Assembly (NCBI GenBank): GCA_948099385.1
Contig: CANUEZ040000168.1
Location: 373,501 to 437,500, forward strand
Reading direction: 5' to 3'
From: Fasciola hepatica
Lineage: Eukaryota > Platyhelminthes > Trematoda > Plagiorchiida > Fasciolidae
DNA: 64,000 nucleotides
Each line of letters starts with the position of its first letter. The first letter of the stretch is position 1. Made by a program: the position numbers and the translations under genes. The notes under the pieces were generated by a model. That model saw only the letters and a program-made list of their open reading frames with translations, had not been told where the DNA came from and did no database searches. Shown one piece after another: positions 10,826 through 24,300 of the stretch.

Positions 10826-13150
10826 AGATCTGTATTTTTCGTGGACACCCTTTCTTTTATACGTGAAAGCGAGTGAGATTTTATTGCTATCATTATCTTC
10901 TCTGGAAGGATGACAAACATTTCCAGTTTTTAGTCCCCTAAGCACAATGAGCAGCTTGGGACTACCACTGATGAGCTAGTTTTTGCTTCCTCTCTCACCC
11001 CTCTGGTTTTTTCACAGATAGGGGTTCTTCTGCCAGCAATGCATCTATCTGCAACAAGGATTGGTGTGCGGAGAAGGGAGGCCACCCTTATCCCATCGTC
11101 TGCAAGCACGTGAAGGTTTCGGTAAGCCTTACTTTTTCTCTGGCAACCACGACCAGTTTTCTCACCGGCAGGCAAATTGCTGCGGCGGCTCCGCACACCC
11201 GATTCAAGGATGCACGTGCTCATCTACCAACATTACCGAGGCAACTATCGAGCCATAGGGCAATCCTGCCGGCGAGCAAATATACCGCACCAAACTTTTC
11301 GGCCAGCATACGAAAGACTACTGGTTGCCTCCATCTTGTTCGTTTTCTTCACCTTTCTCCCTCGTGGAACATTTTCAGAAAAAACGATTACTGTCACAAA
11401 TTGACACCTGGAAGTTACCCCCTTCAGTCTCTTGGGAAGGAGAGTTTTTTAGTGAAAATGCAATCATTTCTGGCAAACATCATCTTTATTATCATTTCAT
11501 GTAAAGACTTTGTTTCACCACTCCGACCCAAACCGTTCCTGATCCAGTCGCCAATGTGACGCACACTCTTCTGAGTCCTCCCTGATCGCTAACCACTCTG
11601 TACTCCCTGCTCTGCAGGCTTGTATAAAAATCTCCGTGGTTTGGCTTTTGTTTTTTCCGGTATCTGGCAGAGTATTATTCAGTCAGCGACTGTAGTTGTC
11701 TACCGCTGCCACAAGCCTTTCACCTCTTTAGTCCTGCTCACTATGGTCACGATCTCAGCCGAGCTGCTGTTTTGTTCTCGTGAGCCAGTTCGTAAGCTCT
11801 CACGGGGCCGATTCGGTGGCTAGCCTACTAATGGATGGCCGTTTGCACACGCGGACTTGCTGCCGACACACGGCTTGGTGCACGGTTAACCAGCCCTTCG
11901 TAAGTGGCCCCGAAAAGGGTTTGAATTCCCGCCGCTTGCCCTAACAATGGCAGACCGTCCAGGGTAGTGATCTCATCTTCGTGAATGTTAGGATAACAGC
12001 AATCAGTCGTGAGTAACCAAAGCTTAGAGGTGCTTCGCAAATTGAGGTCTTACGGTAATGACGTTATCAGACCGAGTGTGTGAGTGATGGTTTAGTCAGT
12101 TTCGTCAATGACATCCAAGAAATGCTGCATACTCCGGATAGATAAAAGCGATCACATAGCGGTGAGAAAATGGTTTTTCGTTTTATTCAAATGAAAAACG
12201 TGAATAAATACTAAAATTCCTCTCCTACAATCCTGTCAATGATACTTCCTCGCCTTCGTCGTCGTAGAGTATTTTAAATATAACACTTCAAATAGGGCAC
12301 AAATAATGGGGCAGACTGCAGGACCGGTGAAACTTTGAACAGTTTTATCTAACCAGTGAATGTTTGCCCGTTTATTCTCCAGTGTTGTAGGTATTTCATC
12401 CGGATATATAAACTGCCTTTATTATCTAATATGAAGCGTCATGGTAGGGCATTGCTCTTCACAGTGAGGCGACTAATGGACTTTACCACTCAGTATATAA
12501 TATTACGGCAACCTTTTTGTTATCACATAATGTGAACGCTTTAAATGCACGCTCATTTTAGGAATGGAGGTCAAAAACAAACAAATAGTGCACACTGTGG
12601 ATATTAGGTCATTTTTCGAGAGTAACTGAGCCAGGCCTGAGGTACGTACTTACCTGGTTGAGCACCCGCTATACTGAGTGGTATGGTACGCGCGGCAGGT
12701 GTACCCACCGCTTGGTATACTGGAAATCAGCAAAGAAAAAGGAGAGCCGAATAAACTAATCCAATATCCATTTTCTAAGTGACATGACCAATATTATTTC
12801 TGCTACTTTAACATACGCAATGATGTTTGATCCAAACCAAACCAGGTCATCCTTTTCAATACGAATACCGTTTTAGTAAACATCTTTTGCACTGGCAACT
12901 TTTTTCACCTGAGTATTCGTGATGAAAATAATATGTTCACTATTCTCACAGCAAATCGAGTATCACCTCCTAAATCGCTGTACTTTGTTCTGTAATTAGC
13001 AAATAAAAAGTAATTGAGAAGAGTATTTAGTGTCAGTCCTTTGGAGTGAAACAGTTGGCAAATATCCATCCCAAGTAATGGTCAAAAGGTAATTGAACAT
13101 CAGAAAACCATGGCAAACTGCCGTCCTATCCCTCAATAGATATTATGATT
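10826..13150. other. unassigned region
   Basis: No recognised protein or repeat. Open frames at 11110-11559 (plus, 149 codons) and 10930-11223 (minus, 97 codons) overlap each other and show no motif. A GGTTTGAATTCC box at 11918-11929 resembles a tRNA-type internal promoter box but is not backed by a cloverleaf. 12060-13150 is AT-rich without long frames. Confidence 0.35.
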
Positions 13151-14830
13151 TGCTTCTTAAAAAGCCTATCAGACAAAGGAGGTAAAGTAATAAGCAGTTC
13201 AAAATAACACATGCCACGTCAAATTTTAATCATTTGGCAAATCAAGCCGTCACTGATATTCTCTGTTAACCATTTTCATCCTGATTCATTGCGGCAATTT
13301 TGGGGCCGGTGCGAAGTAGTAGTAGTTCTTGGTGCCCTCTTTTTACCTATTTTTACACCAGTAAAGCTGCTAATATGCCGCCATCGCCTCCAGTTATCAC
13401 CCATTTTTCGTCTTACTCGCTTACGTTTCTGCCATTTTAACTTACCGCTCCTTATGCCCGGCAAAATTTACTTTCCTTAGAGCAAAACTATCGCATTTTA
13501 AGGACCTTTACTATACTTAGCTCACCTTTCATGACCATCTTTCCCTAGGATTCGTGCCAAACCACCCACCAGTCCCGCTCGGGCCTAAACAATCCCTTTT
13601 TATCACACTTGCTGATATATTTGAAAGAGTCACATTTACCGTTTCCTTACACTTCCGTTCCACAATTTCCAAACGGTATATTCCACTGAGGAATATTTGT
13701 TTCCAGAGCATCCCAAAAGTCGACGATATTGAGAGAGTTCGCTTCCTCTCTATCAGTCCCACGGTTTGCCCACATATAGCGTTGGTATTGCAATATCCTC
13801 ACTTTGCAAGGAATTATGTCCTACCCATGTGTCTACATCTGAGATACCTGTATAGCAGCATTTTGATTTATCACCGTCACGTGATCCACCTTTCTTGACG
13901 AACATTAACAGATAGTATTTTACCTGTCAAGTACTACACGGCTCAACTTCGCAACTGTATTCATCGGTTGTATTGTTTTCCATATCCGGTGTTCCATTTC
14001 GGTAAATACTCTCGGATAGTTTTGAGCCTTGAAACACTCTGGCCATCATATTCAGTCCTTAGATACCGCCAATCATTACGCAAATACTTACCTGTCATTA
14101 AAATACTCATCTCCATTGAAAACCTTGTCTCACTAACATTGCTACGCATCACAAATTGATCTGTCACCCAATTCTCACTTCCGTTTTGTGAATCATTTTC
14201 TTTATTTCTGACAGTAAACAATCTACTCAGAGGTGACCTGTTTCCATCCAGTCACTTCATTAACCACCAACTCGGCCATCACTCTCTGCAGATGAGTTAT
14301 TCACTAGATATTTACTTGACTCAGCCGTTATTTGGTCGCTAAACGTTATAAAGTTAATCTTCAAAGGATTTTTCTAGCTCTGTATCCACAATTTTACCCA
14401 ATTTTATCGTCTAGTTTCCAATCCCAAGACATTTCATGCACTACTGAGTGCTATGGCTGGCTCGCATCTCCTTTGGAAACTTCTTTCTCCTCGAAGTGAA
14501 CAAAATATCCGTCATTCTTGTTTGATTCTCCCGTTGCGCAGTCCCCCTCTTGTAATATTTGAGTATAAGTCTACTACTTTCAACCAGCCCAACTTGAACT
14601 CGGCCGGCCTTGCCACCCGACCCTGAGCTCAAACTCGCCGAGTGCCGCCATAAAGAGCAGCCTGTATACTTTCTCCCACACTATATTGAGTGAAAACGCT
14701 TGAATCAACCCCTTGAAATTCGGATTTTGCCTTTGTTCATACCGTTTGACCTTGCTTTGCAGCGTGCCTCAGGGTTATCCAAAACAAACCATTATTAATA
14801 TTATTATCATCGATATTATTTCTGGGCCTG
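13150..14830 (+). repeat. pyrimidine-rich repeat copy (plus)
   Basis: T/C-rich on the plus strand. It ends near 14750-14825 with GCGTGCCTCAGGGTTATCC and then an ATT-rich tail, equivalent to the end of the 35340-38590 copy. Internal similarity to the other copies is by composition and scattered words only. Start is approximate. Confidence 0.45.
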
Positions 14831-16390
14831 TGTTCCTGCTTCCATGATCCGTGTGCCAGCAGGGACGACAGGGACTGAAGTGACGTCCTCTTACTTTCTT
14901 GCCCCCCTATTTCGTTATCATCTATACTAGTTTGCTAACATGGGAGGTATCGCAGTACTTCCGTCTATTGAGGAACACGGTAATGAAGGATGTTGTGATG
15001 GCATTCGTAGCCCTGGACATTCTTTTATTAATTGATTCCGTGCTACGGCAGGGTCAAAAAAAGATGTAAAATACGGAGTGTGCAAAACTCTTGCCCATTG
15101 AGACAACCTTCAGTTTACCAAGCTTAACTATGGGATGTTTTCGGCTGTGGGAAAGCCCTAGTGGAAGCGATTGGGGAACAGCTTGGCAAACAAACTCGTT
15201 TTCAGTGATTCACACGGATGCCATTAAGGCTTAATGTAATATGACAAGGGAAAGGATCGGACCGATTGAATCGAAGAGAATAATAATGGCATATTTTTCG
15301 ACCATTACCGAGGGGCACTCGCAAGCGCATCGCGTGGTTTGTTCCCCGGGTTATGTCAGTCTTCATCTGGTCTACGGCCTGCTGAAGGGTGCGGAAGAGG
15401 GGCAGGATAGCTTGAGAGCACACGCAAACTAGTTCTGAGATCATGGAAGGGTGCTACGGAGGCGGACGCCGGCTGTCTCAGGTGTGGCCGATAATTTAAT
15501 TTCTTCACGACTATTAATTACTCATGTGACTTACCTGCCTTTACACGGCTCGTTGTTGGGACCCCACCGCCTCGCATTTAACAGGACCGCTGGAAGTCAC
15601 TCAAATTCTTGTGCCCTTGATGCCATATATGATCACGTAATGCCTCTGGAACGTTTACCTCTCTGATTAGAATAACAGGACTGCTCAGTCTAAAGGTGAG
15701 GCATACATCTGCGTCACAAAGATGATTTGCCTCACATGCCATTAGACAACGTTATTTTCCGGTAACTGCCATCAGTCAGGCATTAACATATTCACAGTTA
15801 GGCACCGGTCACTAGCCAACTCAACATATCAGTGCCAATTCTACCGGGCAGATAGATGAACCACCTACGCCTAATGGCAATCAATAGCAGGACAAACCCC
15901 ACTGTTCCCACTTCCATAAGGAAGGCAACACCCTGCCGTATCAATCACAATTTAGTGGCCCCCGGGACAGATTTTGCATTCTACCCTTCCTGGTATTCTA
16001 TCTTCGGGCCAGAGTTTCCTTGCAAAAGTGGTTTCCCTCAAATCTTTCCGGAAATGTGGCAAATGCGTACAGGAAAGGCCTGAATATGACGTCAAATACC
16101 CGTATTCGATGTCATGCTACAAAGTAAAATACAGTAGCTCATTGTTTGGCTAACCTACTGGTCCATAAATAACAAAAGTCCAAAATCTATCCAGTTGGGA
16201 AAAACCTTAGTTGAATGCTCCCGATTTAAGCCGTATTTGGCCGAACCTTCGCTGAATCGTTCACGCTTTTGTGACAAACCCCGATCACCAGGCAATACAA
16301 ATCGCCCTAGAAGAGTGGGGCAGAAGGTGTGCGTTATTTTCTCTATAACATTCGCATCAGTCACATGTACATAGCAGGCAGGTCTGTAAA
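14830..16390. other. unassigned region
   Basis: Only short overlapping frames such as 15241-15432 (plus) and 15202-15444 (minus). No motif, RNA gene or repeat was recognised. Confidence 0.35.
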
Positions 16391-17900
16391 CTGAATAATA
16401 ATTACCAACAGATGACTAGCACAAACAGTTATGACGTTGCCTCTGTGATTGTCATTGAAATCTTTGAGCAGATAAAGACATTATCAGCCACAAAGGGGTT
16501 TGCGAAAATCCACCAGTGCTTAAGGAAAGCTTTACCAAAACTAAGATAGGAACTATTCGAACTTTGAATGTAAGAAGGAAGGTCAAGGGTGCAAAAATGG
16601 AACGATGAAGCGGGCGGTTCAAAAACTCCGAAGAAAACTATCGGAAATAGAGACTGGCGAGCACCGAGGACGGAATAGGGCTGGACAGCTGCCAGGAGGT
16701 CAGTATGGACATTTACAAGCAGTGGAAGGTCAAGAGGATGGAGCCCGTGAGAGGAAATGTTCAAATCGAAATAGCCCAAGTCTAGGTAAATCTCAGGAAT
16801 GCGGACGAAAAATTGGAGTGACGTTGTTGTACCTAAGAAGAGTGAAAAATGCCGATTAAAGTAACGGAGGTATTTAGCGAACTAATGATGGGAGCAGTGG
16901 GAATGGAAGGCAAATCGTTATTCGTGGAATATGTGACGCATACGAGGAAATATGTGACGTATAAATACACCATCCATCCAAGCCATGATGTGCCCAAGGA
17001 GGGTTGGTTGTAACTTTTCTTGGCTTCACCTGAGGCGTCTTGATTAATTAAGATGGTAGTCCAGGCTTACGGTGGCCAGCTCTGAAGGATAAAATAGAAA
17101 AGGGTAGTCAGGTGTGAGCGGTTCATTCTGCAGGCGGCCATAAGAATGTAGACTTTTGATGGGTATTATAGTATCGACAAGCAGCTAGATTATTGGGAGG
17201 AAAACCAGAAACGGGGGTCATAGTGAGTAGGAGCAGTTCAAACGGCAAAACCATATTGGTAGGAAACGTTTTGTGCTTGTAAGTGGTTACGGCCCTCTGC
17301 ATCACGTAACATGACCTCGGTAGCAAAACTCCTGCTGTAAGTTCTAATAGCCCCCAGTGGGAAGTTAAAAGTGTGGAACAGGGTAGCCAGGTTGTAGTCG
17401 CGGTGACTAGTCACGAGCTCGGTGGCAAACGGGAAGAAAAAGAAATCGACGAGACATTCGTCCTGCATGATATTGGATTGGCGATGTAAAAAGGCAAATT
17501 ATCTTAGCTTCTACTATCGTGTTTATCGATTAAGTCAACGAGGGGAGGTCTTGGGGTGCCAAACGCGTGTGGTCTCATGGGACCGGAGTACAGAGACCGT
17601 ACGCTAACCTGTGCCGAGGAAGTGCGTCGTAATTAGTGCCAAAGGTTGCCATCCGATAGACGTTATCAGTCAAAAAGGTGTCAAGTGTGGTGTAATCGGT
17701 TGATTGCTAAAACACGAGGGAAATCAACGACTGCAGTTATGTTTACTGCTTGGTGGACATCCTATTTCCAAGTATTTATTTATCCACTTCGAAACGCACC
17801 GAAATACCAAGTTGTGGATCGTTCTATTTCATGCCCTTGAAATGGGTAAACTAGAGACGGTTATTGAAAATCCTAATCCGGAAGATAGAATTGGATATGG
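16390..17900 (-). repeat. pyrimidine-rich repeat copy (minus)
   Basis: Purine-rich on the plus strand, so T/C-rich on the minus strand. On the minus strand a 'TTTGGCACCCCAAGACCT' block near 17560 resembles blocks near 58740 and 44040 in other copies. The lower end (about 16394-16408) carries an ATTATTATT-type tail in the minus orientation. A direct repeat, ATATGTGACG, occurs twice at 16928-16960. No coding motif seen. Confidence 0.4.
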
Positions 17901-19600
17901 GTAAAAGTAACTTGGGAGAAGCCACAGAAGCTAACAAGGTATGATGGCCACGAATCTCTCAAAAACCTTTTGGGAACTGTTAAACAACCACTCAGGTCCC
18001 GATCGAAAACTGATCAATGTATTATCGCAAAACTCTCAAAAACCAGCCAAGAGCCGGTTGGTTTCAGATCGTATTTGGAGTAGATCTGCTATGAAGGTGA
18101 ACACCCAACAGGCAAGTTGACTCAACTGGGTTAGAGCATATGGTACTTTGCGGCCGTGGGATATTTTGAGGTAAAAGTTCGTTTTGTCTCCCTCAAACAG
18201 AAACGTGGTTGAGCCCGCATAAGAACTTCATATAGCTACACCGCTTGATCATAATTCCTGAATTTGATTTTTCACAGCTGCTGGGGACTGCCAGTTTCTT
18301 CATAATCTAACACAGTAACATCCAAGAGTTTAACCGTGCTTTGTGTAGGGTACGCCAGTTTACAAAGGGGTCTAAAGCAGGTCGTGATAGGTCAATAGTC
18401 TGGGCGACTTTCTGGCGCCGGATCATTGTTAGCGTATAAATTATGCTGCCGCAAGCTTTTCATGCGTGGAAGAGTAGTGCATATTACTGGATCCTTTATT
18501 AACAAGAGGCCTAGGCTTTTCAGCTTTGAGAGTGGACTTCATGATTTCAAGATTAATATTCCTACTCGATTAATTGGTGCCATAACCCTTACCATATTTG
18601 TGAAATAGGTATGCGCTTTTGGATGGATTGCTTGGCCTTTCTAGTTGATGGAGCTGGAACTTCGGTGTTAGTGAGATTTCCACCAGGAATTTGGTGATTG
18701 CTAGAATGATCGTTGAATGATTGTCAGCTTGACAAGGATTTAGCAACAAGGAGTGGATCTGGGAGTACTGGAGAATGGGTTCAGTAAGCTCAACGGAAGC
18801 AGATAACTTAGGACTGGAGAAGTGAGACGAGAGTTGGTATTTTCGTAATGAGTATAAATATACATACATTTAATTTGCTTTTACGTTCGAGCGGATGCTT
18901 ACGCACGAAGATCAAAAAATCTATGACTGCAGAAATGCTCCGTTCATTGCGGGTTGCGTCAACTTGCAGATCAGATAGTGTGTATGGGGACGTGAAGGTT
19001 GATGGAAGTAATGGGATTGGTCAAGTTATCTGGATGGGAGGCTCGGTTAGCCATCTACCCTCACTGGCGCAGGCCAAAGAACAGGTAAGGCATCGGGAGA
19101 GCAGAAATTAGGCAATGTTTTTGTATTTTCTCACTAGCAGGGTAGGGTTCAGGCTAGGAGTTGGAGGCTTTGTTTCACCAACAGCCTCTTCAAGAAAGAT
19201 AAATATTCTCGGAATGAGATTTCCGAGCATCATGATTTTTACGGAGGAAGGTTTGGGTCCGCTTAGGAACTTTCTACCACTCTTCTGCTAGCCATTCTTT
19301 ACACGTAGGCATATGGTGCTCCAAAATGCTAAAAGTGGGCCTTTTTCCCTACTTTTGTGAGTACTCACCGTCTAGCTTCCTTGCAGCCGGAAGTGCTGCT
19401 TACTTGAGAATTGACACTGTAAGGTGGAGAAGAGCAAACAAGCAGAATGGATGCATTTGTAACCTTTTGCTTTCATACAAAGCAACGTCAGATGCTTTCC
19501 GACACTTACGTGAGTCAGTATCCACCTAACTATTGAAATATTTGTGAGTGAAACTAACACTCAGTGCCGGTTTAATTAGTGTAGGAAGAAGAACAACGGA
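17900..19600. other. unassigned region
   Basis: No recognised gene. Short frames only, such as 18426-18608 and 18848-19111. No repeat relationship was established. Confidence 0.35.
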
Positions 19601-19614
19601 GTAATTACACTGAT

Positions 19615-19770
19615 GTGCTCAAAGCCAAATTCAAATTTCTCACACAAACAAACGAGCGCGCAAAAGTGTTGTGTATGGGCCAGCCTAGCAGAGAAATATC
19701 AAATATGGTCAAATTTACAAAGTATGTAGAGCACTTGGAAGGATTTTCAGTGCCTCTTACTCACAGAAAC
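19615..19770 (-). repeat. diverged BEL-type LTR fragment
   Basis: The plus strand translates to KAKFKFLTQTNERAKVLCMG, then MVKFTKYVEHLEGFSV. The antisense strand of the BEL LTRs at 26018 and 29761 gives KAKFKCFTWINKRENVWCM, then IVKFTKHVEHLEGFSV. So this is a diverged relative of that LTR in the opposite orientation. The flanks do not show a second LTR, so it may be a solo or truncated LTR. Confidence 0.55.
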
Positions 19771-19889
19771 GATGGAAATCTGCGTCCTCATTTGAGCTGC
19801 CAGATGCATGTTGATCGTATTCTCCGGATTCCGGATACAATAAGGCACGGGATTGCCTTAAGATCCGACTAATTTCCGGTCTGATAAAA

Positions 19890-22150
19890 GAGCTTGATCA
19901 GAGGTGGAATGCGAAATGTAGAGAAATGGAAAAATATGGTACAATCGGAAACAGCTTGCAGCCCTTCCCGTCTAGTCGGAACTGTCAGTCCACGAAGGCC
20001 ACATCCTAGTGAACTGATGAAAGGGACGACAACTGAATTGATTCAAACTCAGGAAGGTCTTTCAGTTTGTTGGGTGGAGCTTTTCGAGAAGCAGTTTATT
20101 TGGCCTTCATCCAGGACAAGTTTGATAGGTGGCTAGGTGGTTACCGCTCTAATTTCTTCCGGTAGTCCTTTGGATGCAGAGGTTTTCCGTGAGATAGGCT
20201 ACTTTAAAGGACATAGGACTGCTAGACCGGATACGATGCTTCTGTCAGCTCCCAAAGATGGTGGCTCAACATCTTACTGAAGTTAACGAAACTCCTGCGT
20301 TTTGTGTCTTAAAGAGAACAACTTTCACAGACTGGGTGTGGATCGGTAATTACACCGAGTTGCAAGAAGGGAGACAATTCTCCTCATGGAAACTGTGGAG
20401 GACTAGGTTTGGGTGGCACAGCAACCAAATTGCCTGATGATTTCGTTCTTCTCCGTTAACCTGGAGCACGTAAACAGTGGCGTGGGGATCAAACTAGAGC
20501 TAGACACTATCCAGCAGTATTGGTCACATCTTCACTCTTCTAAAATTTCAGAAAGTAGGCAGGCCTTCCACAGATCCTCTTCCTCTGCTTTTTCATCTAC
20601 ATCTGGCCTTCGACTCGTTTAACTGCCCAGCTTTCTGGTGCTGCTCCTTGTTGAAGGGTTTATCAGATTTATTCATCTTCATCACAAAGTCCACTCACAG
20701 GTAGATTTGAGGCGCGGATGGGACTATCTCTGATCTTTCACCTGAGTTCCACACAAAGATATACGTATATCACTGTTATCCAAGTCTCATCTTGCCTGTT
20801 ATCTGAAAAATCCCACAAAAAACATTGAGAATAGGCAAAGTGGGGAACAAGCCCGTTTCTAGTTGCTTGCACTGATACTAACAAATCACAATATATAGGA
20901 CTCAAAATACCAAAAGTGGTGTCGATCCAAATCTTTCTCTGAACTTTCCATGTGTTAATATGAAATTGATCGAAGTATGCAATGTTCAAGCGATGGCAAA
21001 GTGTTCGGCAGCAAGAAGTGAGCCAGGGAAGCTCAAGTGCTTGCACACATTGTTTTTCAGCGCCAAAAGGAGGATGGCAGAGCCGAATACCTACGACTTC
21101 AGCCGCCGCTGAGAAGCAACGCTTGAAAAGTCTTTACTGCATTCTCCAGACCTAATAAATGGTGCGAAAAGCATTTATCACCTTCACTATTGTTCTGACT
21201 CGATAATGTGTGAGCTCAAGCCACTCGCAACTGTCTTAGTTGCTCCCGTGTTCGGCACCGCCGGTTGGTGTTCACCAACTCGTTCGGATAGGCGCATGGT
21301 AGTGGGAAAAATGTACCCCGTATGTGAATGCACACAAACGGAAAACACGCTATCGAGTTAGAAATAAGCAGGATTTGTAGCTGTTTGGCGTAAAGGGCTC
21401 TGATGAATACCCCAGGTAGTCGCTGATGGGTAATTTTGGCATCCTTATCGCCCTGAGTGGCAAGAACACCTACGGCACCTTTTTGGAGGCTCCTATATCC
21501 ATTGATCTTTCTTCTTCCGTTTGCGTCGTCCTGTCAATGAGCCTTTCGGGGTAGTGCCCATTTGAGAAAACAACCTGCAGAAAAAAGAGTTCATTTGTTA
21601 TTGTGCGCACCCACAAACGGCGAAATCCTGACGCAAGACCGGGTTGGGCCGAAGCAAAGATTTTCGGTGTCCAAGATAACTACGGACCTGGCAGATAAGT
21701 TCTCCAATGCGATTCATTGCATTTCACTCTGAAATCGGATATCGAATGAGGTGTGTTTACGTATAAAGACTGCTCGCTTGAAATTATAAAATCTAAATCA
21801 TATGGAGCGTCGACCGCACATCCTTTTATCCGCCAAGAGTTGGTTTCACTCTGTAGCAGTCAGTAGCAGTCATGCTTCTTTATGATTCAGAAACATGGGC
21901 ACGGCTGGTGGGAAATACACAAATATTTTCGGTAAATGAGCACCAAATACCTCGTGGCTCTGCTGGAATCTGGTGAGAACACCGTAAAATTACGGCTAAG
22001 ATTCAGCTGACAGCTTTAGTACACGTATGAAGTCATCAGACGAAAAGCTAAGGCCCTTCGAGCTAAGGTGGTCTGGACAAATGAAGTAAACAACATGTGA
22101 AAATTCCTCAAAGCTCAGTTTTTGCCAAGGCGAGTATTAGTTGGTAGATG
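19890..22150 (+). pseudogene. RTE-like LINE ORF2 remnant
   Basis: Decayed RTE-type endonuclease-RT. In order: LSVCWVELFEKQFIWPS (about 20065), the 'RW.EHF..L' linker; DAEVFREIGYFKGHRTARPD (about 20175), the 'EV...I..LK..KA.GPD' RT start; SCKKGDNSPHGNCGG (about 20360), the 'YKKGD...C.N.RGI' motif; a partial 'AFDS' box near 20605; and VMLLYDSETWARLVGN (about 21868), the RTE C-terminal 'LLYG.ETW' motif. Several frames and stops; no active site survives intact. An independent RTE copy is at 61690-63870. Confidence 0.65.
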
Positions 22151-22739
22151 AGTAAGCATAGTAAGTCAATGAAGCGGAAACAAGGGATAAAAGGCCGAAC
22201 CTGCCGACTCGGTCAAGCAGGGGTTGTTAGTCTTCCTGGGTGAAGTACTTTAGACCTTCTCCCTTAGGGGATATATGTGTTGGTAGTGGCTGGGTGTCCC
22301 TATCAGTTGCTTCTTTGTGGCCAAATTTTTCCATCCTTTAGATACCAGTATTTTTGTTCCTCCTGTTTCTCTTTTTATACCTTTGTCCTTTTTCATTATT
22401 TCTTTTCCAGGTTGCCCCTGGAAGATATCAATCAAAGCCACCTCAACCATTGAACGCACAATGATTGTCTGGATTGGATACTGTACAGTAAAATTTTAGA
22501 AACCCAATGTAATCTCTATCACACACTTGCGCCTTTTGGGCTATGCGATTTATTCTTCAACCCAAGCAGAACCTACGGTACACGCCAGTCAACCCATATA
22601 AGCACTTGTCCTTACCTTGCTCATGTGTGCAATAGTACCTTTTCGAATTCAACCCTATCCTCTATGACGGTCGCATTTGACCGTGAACTTCGCTGAACCT
22701 TGGTCCTCGTTTAGTGACTACTGTGGCCGTACAGTTTAG

Positions 22740-22850
22740 ATGCCTATATAGTATGCATGCTTATACTTTTCTAATGCCATACGGTTGAATCTACGAATGA
22801 ACCTCGTTCTGATTTTGGTATTTGCTATTATGGCTACGAGTCACTGAGAA
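22740..22850 (+). repeat. diverged BEL-type LTR 3' fragment
   Basis: Plus-strand words in order (TCTACGAATGAACC, TCGTTCTGATTTTGG, TGGCTACGAG) match the last third of the BEL LTR at 26280-26370 with substitutions. Only this part is recognisable. No partner LTR or target duplication seen. Confidence 0.45.
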
Positions 22851-22869
22851 TTGGAACAACAGTTAAGGC

Positions 22870-24300
22870 GCGGCCCCCACCATTTCCTTCCATGGATCCG
22901 AATTTAGATGCATTGACTGGGTATATTACGTTAGAAGTGCTCAAAGTTTTCCCAAATTCTACCACCCAAGAGCAGCCGCGGCTTCGGTTCTCAGGTTGCT
23001 CCACAAGTTGGCAGCGTGAAATGCGTAGAAGCTTCCTCCTAGTTTCCTCAACATTCTCAGTTTTAGGATTCTCACTTCGTATCTCCTGAGTCTGGGGCCA
23101 AGGGCCAAAACTAACTACGCCTTCGTTGGGATATCTGGCCTTTTAATTTGCTTGAAGGCCTCTGGTGAATCCCTGCTCATCCTGCACTTTGCACTGACAG
23201 GAGGTTTAGCAGCAACAACCTATCTAGGCATATCTTGTGCCTGATTCCCAGTAATGTCCTCGTGAAATATAGCTGAACCTTCTCAAATTCGGCAGCCTCC
23301 CACCCAAGAAGTAGAACCAAATCCTAGATATGGTATTTTAGGCATACCTTACGAGTGCCTTACAAAGTGGGAGCAGTGGGAAAGCTTCTCGTGTAGTTAA
23401 TGCGGATAGTAGTTGGTAAACTTCCGGTTAAGCCTTGACCGCAGCAGCCCTATGCTGCTGAAAAGGCTGGTAAAAATCATTCATAGGGACTCGAGGGTCA
23501 GCGAAGTGCGTAAACTTCAGTCTAGCTTGAGGGTTTTGTAGGCCCAAGTATTTTGATTAGCCACCGATATCCTGGGTGTGAGGCCTACTCTTCACTTTGT
23601 TGCGTGGCAGTGGCCACCGAGTGGTCCAAGCGCAGAACTTATTTAAATCCACGCGCAGGTATGCGACCCCGGTTCCCCCACCAGCTCCAAGTCGTCCTCA
23701 AGCGGGTAGCGCGAGATTTGTTCATCATACAGTAGGTCATAGAGGTTGACCAAAAACAGGAGGGGACCAAAGGCTGACCCTTGTGGGAGGCAACTGGCGG
23801 CCACGGCCCTAGTGGGTTTGTACATATTCTCCTTTACGCAATGCTTTCGGCTAGTGAGATAAGCCCCGGTTTATTCCAGCACCTGGAATGCTACACCCAG
23901 CTCTTCTGTTTTACGCTACAGCGCGCAGTTATTTGCAGAGTCAGGCTTTTTGGATGCTTAAAGAGCAAGCATTGACGCGTTTAGCCCTCCACAGCCTGAT
24001 GATTATCTCATCCTTGGAAACGAGCAGGTTAGACCAAAGTCGTCTATTTTTTACAAACCCGTGTTGCCTGTTGGAAACTTTCCCATTTATCCGAGCCGAT
24101 GCAGTTGGGTCTCTTCTCAGTTCATCTCGTTTTTCTAGAGGCACAGGTAGCTAACTGACAGGTTAATAGTTGTGCACTTGTTCCCTTAATCTGCTCCCAA
24201 TGACTTGGAGGGCTTCGGCCGCAAAACCCTTTTCAGTTGGCTTAGAGCAGTCCAGTTGCGTATTGTACCTCCTAAAAAGAAAAACCACTAGTATTAGGCA
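22870..24300 (-). pseudogene. CR1-type LINE RT remnant (minus)
   Basis: Minus strand, high to low coordinate. NRQHGFVKNRRLWSNLLV (about 24070) is the 'QHGF..G.S...LL' motif; KRVNACSLSIQKA (about 23945) is the strand leading to the catalytic AFD box. LPQGSAFGPLLFLVNLYDL (about 23780) is 'PQGSVLGPLLF...INDL', followed by EDDLELVG in place of ADD. After a frame change, FEKVQLYFTRTLLGIRH (about 23300) and DRLLLLNLLSVQ match the post-RT segment. RT catalytic residues are degraded. This is separate from the LINE end at 25060. Confidence 0.7.

Noticed and set aside
11110..11559. 149-codon plus-strand frame as a host gene
   Set aside because: No domain, overlapped by other frames on both strands, and no splice or promoter evidence.
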